Shown piece after piece: positions 1-5,893 of a stretch of 6,132 nt of DNA (positions are counted from its first letter, which is position 1; every line of letters begins with the position of its first letter). The stretch comes from JABABV01 sp965222855 (GTDB lineage: Bacteria; Bacillota_I; Bacilli_A; Mycoplasmatales; JABABV01). The position numbers and the translations under genes are program-made. The stretch lies in the NCBI GenBank assembly GCA_965222855.1, contig CBDCUL010000006.1, positions 1 to 6,132 of the forward strand. Reading direction: 5' to 3'. The notes below the pieces were generated by a model. That model saw nothing but the letters and a program-made list of their open reading frames with translations. It ran no database searches and was not told where the DNA came from.

Positions 1-1153
1 GTATTCCGTTACGTTTGTAACTGATTGAAATATCAGTTGAAACACCATCCAAAATTGGAGCAATATTTTGGTTATGGTAATGTGAACTAGTTGCTCAAGG
101 TGCTTTAACTTGGCTTACTTCACTAATAATAGCACCTTTATTTTGATCGCGATTTTTCAAAATTTGACCAACATTAGCAAGATAATTTTGTGGGGCAAAG
201 ATATCTAAAACGGTAAGATCATTAGTATGAAAATTAGATATGGTATATTGTTTATTATCCACTTGATTGTTATTATAATTAATAACAATTTCAAATGTTT
301 TAATTTTTCTTGTCGGATTATATTTAGCTGGTTCTTCTAAAGTGTTACCACTAATATAAACTGTTGCATTGTTTGGGTTAGATGGATTAATAATCACATG
401 ATTAATTGTGAAATTAATAATTGTTTCACTATTGCTCAACGTTGGAATATATTCAGGCATTTGTTTTAAACCCTCAGCAACATAATGTGATAAAGCATCA
501 TGTGTTAATTTTCAGCGAAAATTTGGTTTGAAAGTTAAATTTTGCGACTGATAACTTTTAGTGACTATATTATAATTAATCATAATCATAAATGTAGCTG
601 GTGAAGCATCATTAGGATTACCTTTACAATTACCAATAAAAGTTTTTTGAATAATATTGTTATTATTTTTAAAAGTAACTGCTCCAGTTGCTTTTAAATT
701 TGAAATTGATTGATATTGCTGATTGTGAATTGCTGTTATAATTGTTGTTTGTAATATTTTATTACTTAGTTCAAATGGTTTTGTAACTGATGTAATTCTA
801 AAATTAGTAATTAAATATTTTTTCGTTTGATAGTTATAACTAATATTTAAATGGAACGTTTTAATGTCATAATTAAAAGTAGCATTACCAGTAACTTGAA
901 TCGATGGTTGATCATTAATATTGTGATTTATAAGACCAAAAGTATGAAAATTAATATTAGTTACTGCTGGAGCGTTGCAGTTAAGTGTATTATAAATTGT
1001 GTGTTTGACTATTGGTCCAATAATATCATTAGACAACATTGTTTGATAACTTTTAGATGCTATATAATTAGATAAAATATAATTTTTAGTTTGATAATTA
1101 TAAGTTATTTTAAAGGTAAATGGTTGATAGTTAGTAGTGCTTTTAGAAGCGCT

Positions 1154-1319
1154 ACCATGACCTTCATAATTAACACTCACTGTTTTGTGATCAGTTGAAA
1201 CAACCATTTTATTAATTTGGTGGTATTCATATAACACAAAATATTTAGCAATCATTTCATTGCTAGTAATAACAGTATTTAATTTAGTATTAGTTGGTGT
1301 TTTGCCATTACTATAATTT
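1154..1319. repeat. Block shared with gene B (copy in gene A)
   Basis: This 166-bp stretch aligns without gaps to 3029-3194 in gene B with about 11-12 differences by eye (about 93% identity), and several of the differences are silent. It encodes the segment containing FGNYSNGKTPTNTKLN, NEMIAKYFVLYEYHQINK and DHKTVSVNYEGHG. Coding sequence on both sides is clearly more diverged. Confidence 0.8.
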
Positions 1320-1630
1320 CCGAAAATATTATTACTTGGTGCTAAATTATCTATTGGTAAATTTATAAAGCTATTTTTATTTGTGATAGTTGTTTTTGAA
1401 ACAAAATAAGTTTGCTCTGAAACAGAATAATTAATTATTTCCATAACAGAATAGATTGTTTGATTATTACTAAAAATACCATTTAAAACAACTGATGGTT
1501 CATCTTTATTAGTATTGTTTATTTTACCTAAGGTAAAATTAAAATTACTAATATTAAAATTTTGATTTTCGATCTTAACTTTTTTAATTAATGCTTGTTT
1601 GGCAATTACTGATAATTTTGGATTAGTAAA

Positions 1631-1662
1631 GATTGTTTTTTTAGATTGTTTTTTTAGATTGT
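1631..1662. repeat. 13-bp tandem repeat, two full copies plus a partial
   Basis: The plus-strand unit GATTGTTTTTTTA occurs at 1631-1643 and 1644-1656, followed by a partial GATTGT at 1657-1662. Thirteen is one more than a multiple of three, so each added copy shifts the reading frame of gene A by one. One copy (or four) keeps the lipoprotein signal in frame with the body; two copies, as here, give a 43-residue product. Each unit also holds a run of seven A on the coding strand. Loss of one A from the first run would also restore the frame. Confidence 0.9.
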
Positions 1663-1802
1663 GGATCATCGTTTTTTGGTTTTTGAGTAGTTCCACAACT
1701 AACAAGTCCACCAATCGTTGAAGCTGCTGTTACTAAACCAATACTAGAGAAAATTATTTTTAATTTTTTCATGGAGATTCCTTTCCATAATAATTTATGA
1801 TA

Positions 1803-2194
1803 TTAAAATGAATGATAAGCATAAGTTTTACTGTCAAAATTATAACTAACAGTTCCATAGACATTCCCTTGTTTACCATCATATTTAAATGATATTGGAC
1901 ATCCGGTTTCTGTACCGACTAATTTATTACCAACTGTAATTGGCATTGTATCTCATAAATCCATTGTTTGGGCAACATCAGTAATTTTACAACCTTTGTA
2001 TTTAGGATAATTTTCTAAAACTTTCTTCATTCCTGCTGAAATTGCGGCTTTTGAAAACACATCTATTAAAACAACGTTATCAGTTTTAAGATTTGAAATT
2101 GTATATTTGTGATTTTTTGGGGCATTGTTATCAAAAGTAATTACTTCACTAAATGCTTTAACTTCACGCATTTGTTCTTTCGTTGGTGGTGTTT
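1803..2194 (-). pseudogene. Detached C-terminal part of gene B
   Basis: After the premature TAG of gene B, the coding sense continues in another frame down to TAA 1803-1805. It reads LETPPTKEQMREVKAF, then KYTISNLKTDN, KKVLENYPKYKG and a tail ending TYAYHSF. It aligns with the gene A frame at 1-350: KYTISNLKTDNVVLIDVF versus QYTISNFHTNDLTVLDIF. The TGA at 1953-1955 falls where gene A also has a TGA tryptophan, supporting table 4. There is no Shine-Dalgarno before the internal ATG at 2171, so separate translation is unlikely. It supplies the end of repeat 5 and repeat 6 of the lipoprotein. Confidence 0.8.
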
Positions 2195-3652
2195 CTAAAA
2201 TTTACCACTAATATTAATAACTACTTTGTTTGGTGTTTGAGGATCGATATTGACTTTATTAACTGCAAAATTAATTACTTGTTCGCTATATTTAAATTTA
2301 GAATTGTAATTTGGTAATTTTTTTAATGAGTCTTCAGCTGCTCATTTTAAATAATCTCATGTTAGGTTATATGGAAATTTAGGTGTAATAATTAATTTTC
2401 CTAAACTATATTGTTGTGTTTTTAAATCATAGTTTACAACAATACTAAATGTTGCTGGCGATGAATCTTGGGGATTATTATTACACTTACCACTAAAAGT
2501 AGCACTAATCACATTACTATGATAATCGTTATTAGCAAAAGTAATTGCACTATTTAGTACTAAACCACTCATTGTTTGATATTTTTTATCAGTGATCGCT
2601 TTTGTAATTAGTGTTTTTAAATTTTGATTAGCTGAGTTTAATAAAAATGGTTTAGTAATTGAATTACTTATTTTTAAATTACTAGCTTGATGTTGATTAT
2701 TATTGTAACTATAATCAATTGTTTCGCTAAATGATTTTGTGTCACCGTTAAAATCATAAATTCCAGCAACATTAATAAATGGTTGGTCATTGATACTTGG
2801 GTTAATTATCCCGAAAGTATTAAACTTAATATTAGTTATTGTTTGTGGATTACCATTTAAAAATTTATCAATTGATTTTGTAATTGTTGGAGCAATTGCA
2901 TCGTGTGATAATTCTTGATAATAACTTTTAGATGCTGCATAATTAGATAAAATATAATTTTTATTTTTATAATTATAAGTTATTGTAAAGTTAAATGGTT
3001 GATAACTAAGATCACTACTTGTGGCACAACCATGACCTTCATAATTAACGCTCACTGTTTTATGATCAGTTGCAACAACCGCTTTATTAATTTGATGATA
3101 TTCATATAACACAAAATATTTAGCAATCATTTCATTGCTATTAATAACAGCATTTAATTTAGTATTGGTTGGTGTTTTACCATTACTATAATTACCAAAA
3201 AAGTCAGTAACGGGTAATAAACTATCTGCTGGTAAAGTTATAAAAGTAGCTGGTTTTGATACTACTGTACTAATAACAGAATATCTTTTATTAGTAAATG
3301 AATAATTAATTGTTTCTGTTACTTTGAAAGCAGTTTTATTATAAGTAAAAGTTCCTTTTAAAATAACAGAAGGAAGATCTTTATTAGTATTATTTATTTT
3401 ACCTAGAGTAAAAGAAAAATTACTAATAATAACATTATCACTTGTAGTTGTTAATGTTTGATTTTGAAATTTTTTTAAGATTGCTGATTTTGCAATCGGA
3501 CTAATTTTTTTAACAGTTAATGCAGCAGCTGCAGTTTTGGGATTATCATTTTTATTTTTAGAAGTCCCACAACTAACTAATCCGCTCCCGGATGATAGAA
3601 TGCTTAAACATCCAATGCTAGCAAAGATGATTTTTAAATTTGCTTTTTTCAT
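2195..3652 (-). CDS. Gene B: repeat-containing surface lipoprotein, C-terminally truncated by a frameshift
   Basis: A predicted membrane-anchored lipoprotein of unknown function, 485 residues as it stands. ATG 3652 follows AAAGGA (3658-3663) with a 5-nt spacer. Residues 1-27 are a signal peptide with lipobox LVSC and Cys28 as the lipid anchor, followed by an Asn/Lys linker at 29-40. The rest is repeats of about 90-100 residues, each a short helix followed by strands ending in a signature like INYSFTNKRYSV, ITYNYKNKNYILSN, IDYSYNNNQHQASN or VNYDLKTQQYSLG. TGA codons at residues 432 and 436 encode tryptophan. Reading stops at TAG 2195-2197, right after ISGKF. One extra base in the AAATTTT run (2198-2204) would continue the frame to 1803, for about 616 residues, matching paralogue A. 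The truncated protein keeps its anchor and about four and a half repeats, so it may still be made and displayed. No known family was recognised. Confidence 0.85.
3029..3194. repeat. Block shared with gene A (copy in gene B)
   Basis: Partner of 1154-1319: 166 bp, no gaps, about 93% identical by eye. It covers roughly residues 153-208 of gene B. Its similarity exceeds that of the surrounding paralogous sequence. Confidence 0.8.
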
Positions 3653-3755
3653 TTGATTCCTTTCGAATCTGTTTTTTCACTTTATTTTTAATCAGTAATT
3701 CTAAATGTTTTTTAAATTATGCCTTTTAAATAAAGGTAATTTGGAAAACAAATAT

Positions 3756-3784
3756 ACTATACAACTTTTTTTATTTAAAAACAA
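3756..3784 (-). promoter_or_regulatory. Promoter of the gene B-gene A lipoprotein unit
   Basis: Reading the minus strand, a -35 box TTGTTT (3784-3779) and a -10 box TATAGT (3761-3756) are separated by exactly 17 bp. Transcription would start near 3749, giving a leader of about 97 nt before ATG 3652. No other good promoter lies between here and gene A, so both genes probably depend on it. Confidence 0.65.
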
Positions 3785-3854
3785 GCGTAATTAATTTTAT
3801 ATTTATCTTCTTAAAAAATCACTTAAATGATAATTATTTAATTAAGCGCTAAAA

Positions 3855-3911
3855 ATAGTAAAAACCCAACAAAATGCGCTAAATATCAGCATTTTGTTGG
3901 GTTTTTACTAT
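3855..3911. terminator. Strong bidirectional intrinsic terminator
   Basis: There is a perfect 23-bp inverted repeat: left arm 3855-3877, an 11-nt loop 3878-3888, and right arm 3889-3911. The arms contain AACCCAAC/GTTGGGTT with T-rich ends in both directions; the minus strand continues into TTTTT after the stem. It insulates the lipoprotein promoter from transcription entering from the right. No plus-strand gene precedes it in this window, so its likely working direction is minus. Confidence 0.85.
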
Positions 3912-3939
3912 ACTTTTAATAATTTTATGAAATTCACTA

Positions 3940-3968
3940 ATTACACTGGTTTGTAAATATTTTGTCAA
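3940..3968 (-). promoter_or_regulatory. Near-consensus minus-strand promoter with no gene attached
   Basis: On the minus strand a perfect -35 TTGACA (3968-3963) is followed after 17 bp by TGTAAT (3945-3940), five of six matches to the -10 consensus. A start near 3933 would run only about 20 nt before entering the 3911-3855 terminator. There is no open frame in between. It may drive a small RNA of about 85 nt or be left over from a lost gene. Confidence 0.5.
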
Positions 3969-4286
3969 TTATGATAAAAATAAATTAATATTCCATAAAT
4001 CACTTTAGTAATAGTATTTAATGATAATAGTTGTTTTTATTAATTAGTTAGATTTATTCTGTATAAGAGTAAACTATAACTACGATCTTCAACACTCTAT
4101 TTTCAATATTAAAAAATTGATAAAATCAGATTTTTATTTTATAATTGATTATGATGTTTTGATATATTAATATCTATATATCTGGTTAATATTAGTATAT
4201 GATTATTAATTATTTTATTAATATCACTACTAGAGTAACTTCGTTCTGCAATCCGTTTTTAAAATTACAGTTGCAGCCATTGATTT
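3969..4286. other. AT-rich stretch without a recognisable gene
   Basis: No convincing coding sequence or RNA gene was seen. On the minus strand from about 4255 to 4145 a frame stays open (AERSYSSSDINKIINNH...) but has no start, no Shine-Dalgarno and stops soon on both sides. A 16-codon frame begins at ATG 4280 and ends at TAG. Either could be a worn remnant of a former gene; I cannot identify one. Confidence 0.4.
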
Positions 4287-4315
4287 AAACATATCATAAA
4301 TGATATGTTTTTTTT
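4287..4315 (+). terminator. Intrinsic terminator, T-tract on plus strand
   Basis: A 10-bp inverted repeat, AAACATATCA (4287-4296) and TGATATGTTT (4301-4310), with a 4-nt loop, runs into eight T on the plus strand (4308-4315). No plus-strand gene leads into it here. It touches the stop codon of the minus-strand HNH remnant (4314-4316) and could also end that gene's transcripts, though the minus-strand T-run is only three bases. Confidence 0.6.
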
Positions 4316-4560
4316 ATTTATCTTTTTTATATTGATTACAAATAATATGAACCGCTTGTATATTATCCGTTTTATTAGAAACATTTTTGCTTAATAATAT
4401 TATATGATCAATATTTCAAAATCCTTTACTTTTATTTTGTGATTCTACTGATTGGTGCGCTCCATAAATCATTTTTTTATTACAGATAACATAAAGTTTG
4501 TGGTCGCAAGCTTAATCTTGTTGGGTAGCACCACAATAACAATTTTTAGCATTATTCAAA
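4314..4560 (-). pseudogene. Remnant of an HNH-type endonuclease
   Basis: HNH nucleases cut DNA using a metal-bound His-Asn-His site; homing, phage and restriction enzymes carry this fold. The minus frame ending at TAA 4314-4316 reads WNIDHIILLSK...N...N.QAVHIICNQYKKDK. This matches the usual DHI-PLS...N..N.Q....CN..K..K pattern, with the catalytic DH at about 4409-4404 and the late Cys-Asn at 4340-4335. Farther upstream in the same frame is CYCG (4541-4530), a probable half of the zinc site. A TAA at 4512-4514 lies between the two halves, and no start codon or Shine-Dalgarno is visible, so the gene is broken. The N-terminal limit is uncertain and I place it at about 4560. One TGA (4421-4416 region) reads as the tryptophan before NIDHI. 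Family assignment rests on motif recognition only. Confidence 0.5.
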
Positions 4561-4593
4561 ATATTAATATCTTTATTTTTTGTATTCTGAATT

Positions 4594-4602
4594 TGATATA
4601 AT
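4594..4602 (+). promoter_or_regulatory. Extended -10 promoter for the 4647 gene
   Basis: TGATATAAT at 4594-4602 is an extended -10 element (TG, one base, then perfect TATAAT). The -35 region is only T-rich. Transcription would start near 4609, giving a leader of about 38 nt that contains the Shine-Dalgarno AAAGGAG at 4633-4639. Confidence 0.6.
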
Positions 4603-4646
4603 ATCAATACATAATCAATAATAATTATTTATAAAGGAGTCGAATA

Positions 4647-5024
4647 ATGTATCAAAAAATGCTGAAAATACTTAAAGAGAATCCTGAAATCACTTTAAAA
4701 GAATCTATAATAATTTCAACAATTAATGATGTTGAAATGATGCGCCAAAACTTAAAACCTTACATATGAGAAAATATTCCTATCATAGGTTCTTATTGCT
4801 ATCTTTTTAGGATAGCTGCAAAAGCATCAAGGATGATTCGTAGACAACCATTACGTCGTGAAATTAATAGATGTATTTTTGTCTTTATGGCAATGAGTGC
4901 ATTTTTATGAAGCTTCATTATATTAGTTACGCCATGATCATTACATTTAATCATTAAATTAGCGGTTGATCAAGTACAAAATAATTTAGATCAAGGAAAA
5001 ATTCCCTTAATAATTAAAACTTAA
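4647..5024 (+). CDS. Small membrane protein of unknown function (125 aa)
   Basis: A complete gene with a strong Shine-Dalgarno, AAAGGAG at 4633-4639, 7 nt before ATG 4647, and a TAA stop at 5022-5024. TGA codons at residues 41, 88 and 97 encode tryptophan; with the standard code the gene would not be seen. Residues 1-40 are polar and probably helical (KMLKILKENPEITLKES). Residues 64-76 are basic (MIRRQPLRREINR), followed by a strongly hydrophobic stretch at about 78-107 (CIFVFMAMSAFLW...), enough for one or two membrane passes, then a polar tail. The basic patch before the helix predicts that the N-terminus faces the cytoplasm. It stands alone between its own promoter (4594-4602) and terminator (5052-5092). 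I do not recognise the family. The intact frame and good signals suggest it is expressed. Confidence 0.8.
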
Positions 5025-5051
5025 AATAAATCTTTAATAAAATAAGAACAT

Positions 5052-5092
5052 AAAAAAACCCACTATATCAGTGATTGATCTAGTGGGTTTTA
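5052..5092 (+). terminator. Intrinsic terminator of the 4647 gene
   Basis: An 11-bp stem, AAAACCCACTA (5055-5065) pairing with TAGTGGGTTTT (5081-5091), lies 28 nt after the stop codon. Within the loop, ATCA and TGAT can pair further past one mismatch. The T-run at the end suits plus-strand termination; the A-run at 5052-5058 could also serve the minus strand. Confidence 0.8.
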
Positions 5093-5106
5093 TAATGAAA
5101 TAAGTC

Positions 5107-5177
5107 ATTTTATATTATGTTATTGCCATTAATAATTTTAACTTTGGCAATTTTTGGATTTATTTGATTAATAAAAT
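5107..5177 (+). repeat. Direct repeat, copy 1 (partner at 5722-5792)
   Basis: This 71-bp stretch covers the 10 bases before ATG 5117 and the helix-coding part. It matches 5722-5792 with about six differences and no gaps by eye (about 92%). The two copies are 615 bp apart in the same orientation and flank the decayed gene at 5262-5463. Confidence 0.8.
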
Positions 5178-5224
5178 ATAAAAAGATCACTATTAAACAG
5201 ATAATAAATCTAAATATCACATAA
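5117..5224 (+). CDS. Tiny one-helix membrane ORF, copy 1 (35 aa)
   Basis: ATG 5117 to TAA 5222-5224 encodes MLLPLIILTLAIFGFIWLIK followed by a short basic tail (KYKK...). Residues 2-19 form a clear membrane helix, and residue 17 is a TGA tryptophan. There is no Shine-Dalgarno, and the gene starts 25 nt after a terminator, so expression is doubtful. The reason to take it seriously is a near-identical second copy at 5732, with mostly conserved residues. Tiny one-helix proteins of this kind occur in spiroplasma filamentous phages and as toxic peptides; nothing here decides between these. Confidence 0.35.
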
Positions 5225-5261
5225 AAAATAATAGTTATTTTTTATTAATTGGTTTGAATTA

Positions 5262-5463
5262 TTATGCGTTATCATAAACTAAATATGGACTTCCTGTAAG
5301 TAATTCTATTGATAAATGTATTCCATTACCTTCATTAGTATTAGTTTATATTATTGATCATTCTGCAATTAATAAACCCACAACTACAATTACTTATCAT
5401 TATCCTACTTTGAATAGCACTACCAGATAAAGTAGCTGATACTAAAATTGCAGTTTGCAACAT
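5262..5463 (-). pseudogene. Decayed small membrane-protein gene
   Basis: A well-formed start survives: Shine-Dalgarno AAGGAG at 5470-5475, a 6-nt spacer, and ATG 5463. It reads MLQTAILVSATLSGSAI, a signal- or coat-like hydrophobic start. That frame then turns unlikely (Cys/Asn-rich) and ends at TAA 5341-5343 after 40 residues. In the frame shifted by one base, coding sense resumes as VIVVVGLLIAEWSII and ...HLSIELLTGSPYLVYDNA, ending at TAA 5262-5264. TAA codons interrupt this frame at 5400-5402, 5394-5396 and 5346-5348. The best reading is a membrane protein of about 65-67 residues with two hydrophobic segments, broken by one frameshift and several stops. Size and layout recall small phage coat or accessory proteins, but no match was established. 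Confidence 0.45.
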
Positions 5464-5582
5464 TTTGTTCTCCTTAAATATTTTTTTGTTTTATTTTTTC
5501 TTTTATATGGTACATTAATAGTGTAATATATATATATGATATGTCAGAGTAATTATTATAAATGCATATTATATAAATTAAG

Positions 5583-5606
5583 TTGTATATTATAATAAAT
5601 ATACAA
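5583..5606. repeat. Inverted repeat, 9-bp arms
   Basis: TTGTATATT (5583-5591) and AATATACAA (5598-5606) are perfect complements around a 6-nt loop. There is no T-run, so it is not a terminator. It may be a protein-binding site or simply a by-product of AT-rich sequence. Confidence 0.5.
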
Positions 5607-5627
5607 TAATAAATGATTGAATTGGTT

Positions 5628-5645
5628 TAACTATAATTATAGTTA
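5628..5645. repeat. Perfect 18-bp palindrome
   Basis: TAACTATAATTATAGTTA reads the same on both strands, the usual shape of a dimeric repressor operator. It lies about 90 bp upstream of the 5732 ORF. Its AT-richness means chance cannot be excluded. Confidence 0.5.
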
Positions 5646-5721
5646 TATGATATTTTGTTTTTATTCCGTTCTTTGTAAAATTAAAATTTGAACTTAAATA
5701 TTTATTTAATTTAAATAAATT

Positions 5722-5792
5722 ATTTTATATTATGTTGTTACGATTAATAATTTTAACTTTGGCAATTTTTAGATTTATTTGAGTAATTAAAT
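5722..5792 (+). repeat. Direct repeat, copy 2 (partner at 5107-5177)
   Basis: This is the second copy of the 71-bp repeat, again starting 10 bases before an ATG (5732). Similarity fades after the helix-coding part, so the duplicated unit is at least 71 bp. Confidence 0.8.
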
Positions 5793-5818
5793 GTGATCAT
5801 AAAAGAAAACTATCATAA
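5732..5818 (+). CDS. Tiny one-helix membrane ORF, copy 2 (28 aa)
   Basis: ATG 5732 to TAA 5816-5818 encodes MLLRLIILTLAIFRFIWVIK and a short basic tail. Compared with copy 1, two glycine/proline positions have become arginine (P4R, G14R), which weakens the membrane helix. The tail is shorter and unrelated. No Shine-Dalgarno is present. The arginines suggest decay, or an amphipathic rather than membrane-spanning peptide. It is more likely a remnant than a working gene. Confidence 0.25.
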
Positions 5819-5837
5819 CAACAACAAATACCATATA

Positions 5838-5879
5838 TTTAACATCGATGTTTTTATATAATTATAAATTGATGTTAAA
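5838..5879 (+). promoter_or_regulatory. Inverted repeat just before the 5894 ribosome-binding site
   Basis: TTTAACATC (5838-5846) pairs with GATGTTAAA (5871-5879), extendable by a G-T and an A-T pair, around a loop of about 20 nt. The right arm ends 2 nt before the Shine-Dalgarno of the 5894 gene (5882-5888). It could be a weak terminator for upstream transcripts or a leader structure affecting translation start. Confidence 0.4.
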
Positions 5880-5893
5880 AGAAAGGTGAATTT

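Larger units (their letters stand above)
1..1772 (-). pseudogene. Gene A: repeat-containing surface lipoprotein, frameshifted by a 13-bp duplication, 3' end off the window
   Basis: This gene would encode an exported, lipid-anchored surface protein of unknown function. ATG 1772 has a Shine-Dalgarno AAAGGA at 1779-1784 with a 6-nt spacer. It begins MKKLKIIFSSIG and reaches a lipobox LVSC (Cys26), but this frame stops at TAA 1641-1643 after 43 residues. The body continues in another frame from about 1656 to the left edge. Its TGA codons at 512-514 and 95-97 are tryptophan, so the body is one continuous frame. Removing one copy of a 13-bp tandem repeat (1631-1656) joins signal and body perfectly, giving 586 codons inside the window. 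Comparison with paralogue B predicts about 18-20 more residues beyond position 1. The body contains the same helix-plus-strand repeats as B, with strands such as FTFKITYNYQTKNYILSNY. It lies 30 bp downstream of B and has no promoter of its own that I can see. It could be a dead gene or the OFF state of a phase-variable one. Confidence 0.85.
5464..5731. other. AT-rich non-coding stretch with palindromes
   Basis: No gene was seen. It contains a (TA)n run at about 5524-5536, an inverted repeat at 5583-5606 and a perfect palindrome at 5628-5645. It must hold the promoter for the minus-strand remnant starting at 5463, but I could not fix convincing -35 and -10 boxes. Confidence 0.4.

Noticed and set aside
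461..514. Apparent gene boundary (TGA at 512-514 and a new ATG at 460)
   Set aside because: With TGA as tryptophan the frame runs on through 17 codons into the next stretch. Gene B has homologous sequence across this point, so it is one gene.
851..1075. Plus-strand open frame of 74 codons
   Set aside because: It lies opposite the gene A body, has no Shine-Dalgarno and a composition unlike the real genes here; it is a shadow frame.
1656..1714. Translation of the gene A body from the internal ATG at 1714
   Set aside because: There is no Shine-Dalgarno there, and the first residues are an out-of-frame reading of the lipobox region. The resulting protein would lack an export signal.
4145..4280. 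Possible transposase or other gene remnant on the minus strand (AERSYSSSDIN...) and a 16-codon frame from ATG 4280
   Set aside because: Short, without start signals, interrupted by stops, and no motif I could tie to a known family.
5500..5560. Promoter for the minus-strand remnant starting at 5463
   Set aside because: Several AT-rich hexamers exist but none has both a good -35 and correct spacing, so no site could be chosen.
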